DNA of 64,000 nt from assembly GCA_033725935.1 (NCBI GenBank), contig MU867123.1, positions 62,001-126,000 of the forward strand, given 5' to 3'. Of the stretch, positions 56,969 through 64,000 are shown one piece after another. A program made the position numbers and the translations under genes. The stretch's first letter is position 1, and the number at the start of each line of letters is the position of its first letter. The notes under the pieces were generated by a model that ran no database searches, had not been told where the DNA came from, and worked only from the letters and a program-made list of their open reading frames with translations. The DNA is from Cladorrhinum sp. PSN259. Its lineage: Eukaryota > Ascomycota > Sordariomycetes > Sordariales > Podosporaceae.

Positions 56969-57505
56969 CTAACCACCGTGTTACAGAGATTGGCGTTCAC
57001 GCAGGAGACCACCGTTACTATCTCGCACCTTTCAACTTGTTCAGGCTAAGCGAAGATATAAGATTATCCAAACTCAAGACAGCGCTTGGGAGGCATCCAG
57101 GGAAGTGGTGACAGTATTGTAGCAAGTAGATAAATATTTCGTTTAATCCTCTTCTAGAATGGGGCAAAGAGCATTGAAAGCGAGCAGTCAATATAAATAT
57201 CTTTGTTCACCATCTTTGTGTAAACTTGCTGTGGGGGCCTAAGGGTTTAATATGTGTGATTATCGAGCCTGATAGGCCCTAAATAAAAAAGCAATATTGA
57301 CACTGCAAAAGAAGCGCCTTTAACCCTTCTCTCATGCAGCCAAGACCACAACTCGCACACTCATTGGGGCCGCAGTACAGTCATCTCAGCCCAATCAACC
57401 TCACCAACCTTTATCACCACTACCCCTCCCATCAACTCTCCCTCCCCAAACATCTACTACTCCCCCTCAAACAAGCATACACGTACTATCAAATTCACCA
57501 CCATC
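56969..57505. other. Spacer between protease and gasdermin-like genes
   Basis: 537 bp. The right third (57320-57505) is a C/A/T-rich leader typical of fungal 5' UTRs. A long frame in this leader is a by-product of its composition. Confidence 0.6.
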
Positions 57506-58399
57506 ATGCCACCCCCTCCAAAAACCTACATCCTCCCCCCCACCTTCGACCTCCCCCCAAACACCTCCATCCGCCTGGGCAACCTCCTCTCGGACCCCTT
57601 CACCCCTCACCGCCCCCTCGCCACCCTCCCCTTCGACCCCCCAACCTCGACCACAATCCAAACCAACCTCGTAACCACCCTCACCACCTCCTCATCAGCA
57701 AACACCTCCCTCTCCGCCCACCTCCTCTCCCTGGCAGGTCTGTCCATCGCATCAGAGTTTTCTCTGTCGGGAACAACAACGTACTCGGCCGCGAAAGTAA
57801 CCACTTGCCAATTCTCATCCCCGGTGTCCCCCAGCGAGGACGAGATTCGGGCTTTGGTGCTGGGTACTCCCCGGGCGAACAAGATATTGTTTGGGCGGGG
57901 GCTGAAAGAAAAGTTGTTTTTGATTACTGGGATCAAGACTGCCGAGGGGTTCACGGTTAGTAGTGAGAGCGAAATCAAAAAGGGGGGGAGGGTAGGTGCT
58001 GATGTACCCATTCCCGGGGGGATGGGGGCAGGGATAGGGGCCGAGGTGGGGGTGAGTAGGGGAAGGGGAGGTGGGGAGGGGTATGCTGTTGAGGGGGAGG
58101 TGGTGATTGGGTATAGGGTTTTGGTTGTTAAACGGAGGGGGTGGAGGACTCGGGGGACGGGGGAGGTGGAGTTGGGGGAGTATAGAGGGAGGGAAAGGGA
58201 GAGGATGCTTGGGGATGATGACGATGATGACGATGATGATGATTATGATAAAGAAGAAGATGGGATTGAAGTTGGGGAGGGAGCGGTGGAGGATATTGGC
58301 TTTGAGAGCGATGATGAGGATGTGGGTGCTACGACGACGGTGGTGGTGGATAGTGAGGAGGGCGAGGTGGTGGTTTTTAGTATGGGTGATAGGGGGTAG
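57506..58399 (+). CDS. Candidate gasdermin-like protein with acidic C-terminal tail
   Basis: An intronless frame of 297 aa with good start context. The first 210 residues are rich in beta-strand pattern: YILPPTFDLPPNTSIRLG, DPFTPHRPL, then LFLITGIKTAEGFTV (137-151), a Gly-rich stretch and VVIGYRVLVVKRRGW (199-213). The order ITG-K...G...YRV is what I associate with the fungal gasdermin-like family, but this is pattern memory and not a search. A basic linker (208-233) follows, then ten Asp in a row (237-246) and an acidic tail to the end. A removable C-terminal tail of this size would fit proteins activated by proteolysis. The neighbouring subtilisin-like protease gene strengthens the idea. 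Alternative: an uncharacterised fungal family without pore activity. Confidence 0.6.
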   Translation: MPPPPKTYILPPTFDLPPNTSIRLGNLLSDPFTPHRPLATLPFDPPTSTTIQTNLVTTLTTSSSANTSLSAHLLSLAGLSIASEFSLSGTTTYSAAKVTTCQFSSPVSPSEDEIRALVLGTPRANKILFGRGLKEKLFLITGIKTAEGFTVSSESEIKKGGRVGADVPIPGGMGAGIGAEVGVSRGRGGGEGYAVEGEVVIGYRVLVVKRRGWRTRGTGEVELGEYRGRERERMLGDDDDDDDDDDYDKEEDGIEVGEGAVEDIGFESDDEDVGATTTVVVDSEEGEVVVFSMGDRG

Positions 58400-58668
58400 A
58401 GGGAAGGGAGTAGAAATCGAGTGAGTGGTTAGTATACTACTGCCCCGGATATACTTCCTAGACATGGGTGGCATCCTATGTGAAACCAACAAATCAAAAC
58501 AGATCACCAACAAAACTAATATGGTGGTTAATTGTGAGCGTTATCGGGCAGAACCGGAAAAGAAATAACCCGAAACAAAACTAATATCTGCCAACCCCAA
58601 AAAGGCATCTTAGTTCCAAGCAACCCCCCTCAAATGCTACCAGCACAATATCCCCAAACAGCCACCCC
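58400..58668. other. Short intergenic stretch, nothing seen
   Basis: The 3' flank of the gasdermin-like gene, without recognisable elements. Confidence 0.5.
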
Positions 58669-59157
58669 TCACTCCAACCCTTCCCACGCCTTCTGGCTCT
58701 TCTTCAGCGCCTCAACCTCAGCCTTCAGTCCCTTGTTCTCCTCTCTCAACTCGGCTGCGTCGCGACGATTGGCCAGTCTAATGCTGACGACGTTGACGCC
58801 GTTTCCGATGGTCATGTACTCCTTGACTGTCTAGTGAATGAATTGCACCTTGTTGAAGGTCTCTGGCCATTCGAGCAATCCGGCCGAGCGGTTATATAGC
58901 CGATTGTGAAGCTGATCTACATATAAACGTCGTGGTCCGGAAGTCGGCACGTATCGATTTTCTTGTGGCTAGAAAATGGCAGGCGCTGAAGGAGTCGCGT
59001 AGATGGTAAATGGCTTCTCCCACGACGCAGCTATTCGAAACATGTAATAAGCCGCCTCCCCCCGGACTTTGGTTTCGATGCGCGACGAGGCCCCGACGGC
59101 TTCGTAAAAGCGCGCGCGTATAGAGATCACTAAGCTCGGAAGGTATTGTCTCATTTA
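58669..59157 (-). pseudogene. Decayed C-terminal end of a probable cytosine-5 methyltransferase gene
   Basis: One minus-strand frame reads through about 160 codons with three in-frame stops: TAA at 59157-59155, TAG at 58971-58969 and TAG at 58833-58831. Across these stops the translation stays protein-like. KPFTIYATPSAPAIF, then PQENRYVPTS, then GLLEWPETF, then EYMTIGNGVNVVSIRLA follow the order of the late C5-methyltransferase motifs (target-recognition exit, FP..F and GN-V-V). A Leu-zipper-like end (LREENKGLKAEVEALKK) follows. No catalytic PC or ENV motif is present, so this is only a 3' remnant. Family assignment is by eye and uncertain. Confidence 0.4.
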
Positions 59158-59348
59158 AAAGACCACGCCGACGTTAACAAACACCAGTTGAATGAATAGG
59201 ACCTATGCCGCCATGCCGTCTCGACACCTGTTAGATATTAAAGCCCAGGGAATGAATGGGTTTTAGTATTTTATCATTGTTCAAGTTGGCTAGCTACAGT
59301 AGGTACAGGAACTTTCTTCCCTTTGTATATCTTCTTCAACCTGGTTGT

Positions 59349-60712
59349 TCACGGAAGACAAATGACCCGTCTCTTGACCAGAATAGTGGCGACGCCGTAC
59401 TCGGAGCCCAATCCTGTCCCAATCTTTATGATGCCAGGACTCCTAACGACGTCAACAATGCGGTTCCTCCACTCCATCCCTGCGGAAAAGGTATCTTGCA
59501 TGTTTTCAGAGTCAAACTTCATGCCGTATTTTGGGCAGACGGGCGGGTTGGGTGACGTGTCGAGCCGGCTGTACATGAAGACGAGATATTGCGCGTTCGA
59601 CTTGGCCATCTTGAAGTCTAGGTCGCACGCTGCCGACGCGATCCCGAGCAGATCTTGGTCTGGCCCCTCGGGGCTTTCTTTTTCGAGCTCGTAGAGGTTC
59701 TCCTTAATCTTGGTGACAACCGTGCGGACCTTGGCCGAACAAAAGTGGTCGCTGTTGTAGACAAACTCCATCATCGCTGCCGTCCGTGAGAACCACTGCA
59801 TATATTCGCCTTCGTCGAGTAAGCCCTTGTGTGCGTAGTCTGCCACACTCAGGGCACGCGGCCGGCCGGCGTTAGTGTTTTTAAAAAAAAGCTTCCTTGT
59901 ATTGTGAGCATGTCCACGTACCTTCGAGTTCTGAACGGAGTTTGGATATGGAATGGTGCGCCCTCCCCGCCCAGATGTGGCCCGTTGCCCCGAAAACCTT
60001 GTTCAGCAGTACGCCCCAGATGTATGCCTCAAGCAAAGGCCTCCGCAGATTGACTGCCCTGGTCTGGATGTCATTATAGCTGAACGCGCTGCTGTTGCAC
60101 AGATCCCGAGCAATGGCCTTCATCGCTTCCTCGCAGACGATGGTGTTGCCGGGGCCAGCATCGTAGCGGCGAATCACGAGCTGGCTGATGCTGTGTTCCA
60201 GCGACTTCCAGGACGCTATCAGATCCGAATCGTCCAGAGGGGCGCCCCTTCGAAACTCGAGTTGGGTGTTGATGAGGTCGCCGACAAGCTTAGATATCTT
60301 CAGGTCTCGCTCCTTGATCATTTCGTCCCTGATTCTTATCATCTCGCGGAGCTGGAGTTCGGTTTCGGAAGGACCCGGGGACCCCATGACGGCTGCTCCT
60401 TCGCTCAAAGCAGACCTCGAGACGGGGGTACAGGAATGCGTGCTCCTGTCGCCTGTCTTTTCGCGGAGACTGGATCTCCTGCTCGGGCCCAAGCTCTTGC
60501 AAGACCTCCGTGGCATCACCAAAGCAGGGTCAACCAGGGGGCTAATTCGGCAGAGAGAGTGTACTCTTAGCGCTTGCTCCCAGTTGGATAGGAAAAAAAG
60601 ATGGAGCTCACTTGGAATTTAGCAGGTCATCGGTTCGACTTTTGCTGACGGTAGCATCGCGACCCGGACGTTTTGGGTTAGCCCCATTCCCGCGCTGACC
60701 CTGATCGGCCAT
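59349..60712 (-). CDS. Uncharacterised coiled-coil fungal protein
   Basis: Exons 60712-60612, 60541-59922 and 59839-59349 (introns of 70 and 82 bp) join in frame to 403 aa. The basic, disordered N-terminus (MADQGQRGNGANPKRPGRD...) is followed by a coiled coil (ETELQLREMIRIRDEMIKERDLKISKL, about 95-125). A helical region then includes SWKSLEHSISQLVIRRY, EAYIWGVLLNKVFG, WAGRAHHSISKLRSELE and, in the last exon, MYSRLDTSPNPPVCPKYGMKFDSENM. The layout matches a widespread ascomycete family without a known role, often found near NLR-like and HET genes. No enzyme motif or membrane segment was seen. The first exon is short, but both splice sites and the frame fit. Confidence 0.75.
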
Positions 60713-61165
60713 GCTAGGTTTGAATTCTTCTTTCAAGACTGCCGTGGTTATGGGCTGGAGATGTCACGCTCAGGCACAAGAACACGGTCCTGATGAATGC
60801 CTCCCGGAAGCCCCTCAGGCTATGAGCAATACCTGTCAGTCCTGCCACATTCTGAGCTGTGCTGTGGGTGGGGGAGGACCCAGTCAGAGGGGGCCTGATA
60901 CGTTTTGGTGGAATTTGGGATTCACCGCAGTCTGCTTCCAGGATGGGTTGGTCTGCTAAGCACTGGGGCGCAAGCCACGAGGCAATAAAGCCTCGATTGC
61001 AGGCTGGCATGACGAATAAGAACGTCTGGAACACAAATTCAAGGCGGGCTGTGCCACCAAGCTTGCAGATTCACCGGGTTGCCAAGGCACAGAGTGAGGG
61101 GTAATGCTTTTGAGGAGGAGGGAGGAGCAGGCTCTCATGGGCTCACCCCGAGGAGGAGCAGGCTC
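60713..61165. other. Intergenic with the 3' flank of the GTPase gene
   Basis: No gene. The left part is the promoter of the coiled-coil protein; the right end begins a 31-bp tandem duplication. Confidence 0.55.
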
Positions 61166-61183
61166 TCATAGGCTCACCCCGAG
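61122..61183 (+). repeat. 31-bp tandem duplication over the GTPase stop codon
   Basis: Two head-to-tail copies (61122-61152 and 61153-61183) differ by a single base (ATGGG versus ATAGG). The second copy contains the GTPase stop codon and its last codons; the first lies in the 3' UTR. Confidence 0.9.
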
Positions 61184-62229
61184 CAGTGGTAGTATGATGT
61201 TGGTTGTGGCCGAAATGGTAAGACCGACGATGGAAGCAAAGATGGAAATGCCGTCCTTCCATCGTGACGTGCTCCTCTCCTTGCGCACCTTTTCCTTCAC
61301 CTCTGACTGGATGCTGGTTGTCAGACGCCTCTTGCTCGCCAGAATAGCCTGTCTAGTGCTCCTCGCCTTGTCAATCCTCCGCTCAATCCGTCTTCTGAGT
61401 CGAGGGTTTCCCTGAGCCTTGGCCATGTCGGCATCTCCCTCTAGCTTATCAATCTCCCGGGCCAGGCTCTCGAGCCGTTTCTCCAACCTCTCCACCACGA
61501 AACGCCCCACAGATGTTGCCTCCAACGGCTTGCCCTGCACCATGACGTCCTTTTGAACTTGCAGGACGACATCTTGCCTGCGCAACAGTCGGAGAATCAG
61601 CGCCTCAGCGAGATCCGGGCTCGCCGGGTGAAACTTTCGGACGTAGCTGCCATGCTCGATCATCGAGTCCCAGTATTCGTCTCGGAGCTCCTGCTGCCTC
61701 CGCCTTCCCGTGTCTATGTGATCGAGCTCGTCCCATCTCGTCGTCAGGAGAATAACATTGCCGAGGGCCTCTTCGCCGCACAGCTCCTCAAAGATGTGGA
61801 AGTGGGTGAGGGCGGAACCCTGCATCCTCACATCCGTGATGCGGTGGAGGAAAATGATTCCGCGGAGCTTGACGCCAGACTCGTACTGTGCCGCGAGGAA
61901 GCGAGTGATGTCGTCGAGGACCTCGGCATCCGAACGGTCTGTGTCGTCAAACCCAGGCGTGTCAACCACGTAAACGAGCTCTCTGCCCACTCTGATGGGG
62001 ACGATCTGGCACTCTGAGGTTTCTGATCCAAGAGCAGAGAGTGCCTAGTCAGCACAAGTTGTCCCCTTTCCAAAACGTTGTTGACGTTGGGGTTGGACGA
62101 ACCGGATCTGAGGGTTGAGCCTTCAACCGTAGCACCGGGCTTCAGGAAATTCACAAACCTGGATTTCCCCGAGCCTGTCATGCCCATGACCAGTATTATC
62201 GATGCTTCGCCGTCACCGTCGGTATCCAT
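61166..62229 (-). CDS. AIG1/GIMAP-like GTPase with C-terminal hydrophobic anchor
   Basis: Exons 62229-62103 and 62022-61166 (80-bp intron, GTTCGT to TCAG, branch-like CTGAC) encode 327 aa. The G domain shows the P-loop GMTGSGKS (about residue 15), VYVVDTPGFDD (G3) and LLTTRWDEL (G4, TxxD type). A long charged coiled region follows (VERLEKRLESLAREIDKLEG... RRRIERRIDKARSTRQAI), then a C-terminal hydrophobic stretch (GISIFASIVGLTISATTNIILPLLG) that may anchor it to a membrane. This order is that of fungal AIG1-like proteins, related to immune GTPases of plants and animals. Its role is unknown. The start is the first in-frame ATG; the donor GTTCGT is not the usual GTAAGT type but restores the family sequence. 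Confidence 0.88.
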
Positions 62230-62749
62230 TATTGCCAATGGTGCTTTGTCGTGCTGCCGTTGCGATCTGGATTGGGGGCCAGCAAGCCCTCCGCATCAAA
62301 ACACCGGACCTGGTTCGGGATTCAACGCCATTTTATGCTGGTTGTGAAGGGACGAGCCGACCCATAATTCTGTTAATGCCACGGGTGAGGTAGGTCTTGG
62401 ACAGGGCCTGCTTCGTCACACCAGCACGCCGCAGCAGCCTGCATGCTGAACGGGCTAGTGATGTGCCGCGGCCGCACCGCATGTGGCCAGAACTGACAGG
62501 GGTTCCAGTCTAATAACCTGACCTGAAAAAGCAGCCTTGGGCGAAATTCCGATTCCCAGATGCGTACATGCCTGACGTGTGCGAATAATGCAACAGATCG
62601 GGAATGGGCATGATCTGTCTGCCGTGGCTCACACCTTGTAGATGTGCGGGGTTTATCACCTCCTCATCACACCCCCAGTTCAAGGTTGGAAAGGCACCTG
62701 GCAGAAATATCCAAACCCCCCCCCACTGGCACTGGCAGTTCTCGAGATC
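62230..62749. promoter_or_regulatory. Divergent promoter between the GTPase and Hsp70-like genes
   Basis: 520 bp separate the two ATGs, which point away from each other. No clear motif was seen; a C8-9 run precedes the Hsp70-like start. Confidence 0.45.
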
Positions 62750-64000
62750 ATGGCATCAACTCTCTGCTTCGGCATAGACTTTGGGACCACGTGAGTACCG
62801 GGACCAACTCCGGCTTTTGAAATCGAGACCCATCTGACAAATCCAACAGCTTCTCGGGTGTAGCATGGGCGTGGTCTGGCCAGCCGCATGATATCAACAT
62901 TGTGACGAGCTGGCCCAGTAAGCTCTATGGGAACTCTGACCGGGAGAAAACTCCAACCGAGGTCGACATTGGGACGACACCAGAGGGCACCAGACGGGTA
63001 AACTGGGGATACGATGTGCCAACCGAAGCTGAACCCCTCCGGTGGTTCAAGCTCCTGCTCGTGGACGAGGATCAGCTCCAGCCGCATCTGGCCAAGTCTG
63101 AGCAATTGAAACAAGCTCGGCAGAGAATCGAGAGGGAGGGCCTCCAGCCGGTCCAGGCTGTTGCATTGTACCTGAGGGAGCTGTGGAACCACACACTCGA
63201 GCACGTCAGGAGAACACTGAGAGACGCAGTAGACGAATGCCCATTCCATATCGTCCTTACCGTGCCGGCCATCTGGAAAGATGATGCGCGGAAGAAGATG
63301 GAAGAAGCTGCCCGCCAGGCAGGGCTCCTTGACCCGCGTCCCTGCGGAAAGACCACGATGCAGCTGCTCTCGGAGCCAGAGGCCGGTGCCATCTCCACCT
63401 TTGCCACAATGGAAGGCCGACCTGATATCCATGAAGGAGATGCAATGGTTGTTGTGGATGCCGGCGGCGGCACCGTTGTAAGTTGGAACAGGTTCAGAGT
63501 CGGAATGCTAGGTTTACATTGTGCTAATCTCTTGCAATTATTCAGGACTTGATTAGTTACAAGGTTGACTCTCTCAATCCCTTTGTGTTGAGCGAGTGTG
63601 CCGAAGGGACAGGTACGTTTCGCCGTGTTTCCCTGGTCGTCACGGGCTTAGAGTGAAAGCATGTAGCACTAACCTGGGGGCTCTGCAATTATCATCAGGG
63701 GGGTTGTGCGGAGCTGTATTCCTTGACCAGGATTTCAAGCGCTGGCTCCAACAACGTCTATCCTCGGTCTGGGAAAACGTGCCGGCCAAGGACTTCAAAC
63801 GAATGATTCACGAAGCGTGGGAGCACGGGATAAAACAGGAATTCGACGGCAATGACAAGGAATTTACCATTCCTCTGCCTTACTCGTGCGCATCCCGGCT
63901 CAACAGGTCCGACATAACGCTCAAGAGGTACTGTTGTCGCACTACGTGTAAAGCTCTTCAGTATTGAGGCTAATAACAAGTCATGATTCACGGTACCAGT
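62750..64000 (+). CDS. Hsp70-like (HSPA12-type) ATPase-fold protein, 3' truncated by window
   Basis: Exons 62750-62790, 62850-63477, 63546-63612 and 63699-63927 are visible; a donor GTACTG at 63928 starts the next intron and the window ends near its acceptor. The nucleotide-binding fold shows phosphate-1 FGIDFGTTFSGVAWAW, connect-1 LSEPEAGAISTF and phosphate-2 VVVDAGGGTVDLISY (restored across an intron), which mark the actin/Hsp70 superfamily. Spacing and sequence resemble HSPA12-like proteins that fungi carry in many copies, rather than housekeeping Hsp70. These are often seen near NLR-like genes; their role is unknown. About 320 residues are visible and at least 200 more are expected. Confidence 0.88.

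Noticed and set aside
57334..57960. 208-aa frame overlapping the gasdermin-like gene
   Set aside because: Composition-driven (Pro/His/Leu-rich) translation of a pyrimidine-rich leader in another frame.
1..64000. CRISPR arrays, operons, ribosome-binding sites, intact transposons
   Set aside because: None seen; the window is fungal nuclear DNA with spliced, individually transcribed genes.

Overview
This window is nuclear DNA of a filamentous ascomycete (Pezizomycotina, most likely a Sordariomycete). Most genes are split by short GT-AG introns of about 50-125 bp. The content is typical of such fungi: a PDR-type ABC pump, a GH7 cellulase, a HET/ankyrin protein, a CFEM protein, a siderophore transporter, and a nuclear tRNA-Gly. 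I annotate 22 protein-coding genes (one cut at each window end), one tRNA and one decayed gene. A 10-base run of n at 40268-40277, beside long poly-G and poly-C tracts, marks an assembly gap inside an intron. Exon boundaries were placed by eye from splice signals, reading frame and protein continuity, and were not tested against transcripts.

Layout. 0-9 kb: the C-terminal half of a PDR drug pump, a small secreted cysteine-rich protein, and a cytochrome P450. 9-13 kb: a fungal protein of unknown function and a 99-aa probable mitochondrial protein, with a perfect inverted pair of about 41 bp; each copy lies just 3' of a different gene, in the same sense as that gene. 13-20.4 kb: three plant-cell-wall genes in a row on the minus strand (GH7 cellobiohydrolase, AA3/GMC oxidoreductase, PL1 pectate lyase). 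21-31 kb: a coiled-coil protein, a SulP anion permease, a tRNA-Gly and a DUF2985-type membrane protein. 33-37 kb: a HET-domain/ankyrin protein. 38.7-40.7 kb: an amino-acid/choline-type permease.

41-50 kb looks like an iron regulon. A siderophore transporter and a CFEM protein diverge from a shared promoter, followed by an AIF/FSP1-like flavoprotein and a GNAT acetyltransferase. Six exact copies of the fungal iron-repressor (SreA/Sre1) site ATCWGATAA fall in the promoter regions of this block. A seventh precedes the SulP gene.

51-64 kb resembles a fungal allorecognition or immune-type neighbourhood. A C2H2/helical-repeat protein diverges from a DUF7580 plus subtilisin-like (S8) protease. The protease gene is followed on the same strand by a 297-aa protein that I read, tentatively, as gasdermin-like with an acidic C-terminal tail. 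That arrangement recalls the known fungal gasdermin/subtilisin gene pairs such as het-Q1/het-Q2. Beyond it lie the decayed end of what may be a cytosine-5 methyltransferase gene, an uncharacterised coiled-coil protein, an AIG1-like GTPase with a hydrophobic C-terminus, and an Hsp70-like ATPase cut by the window end.
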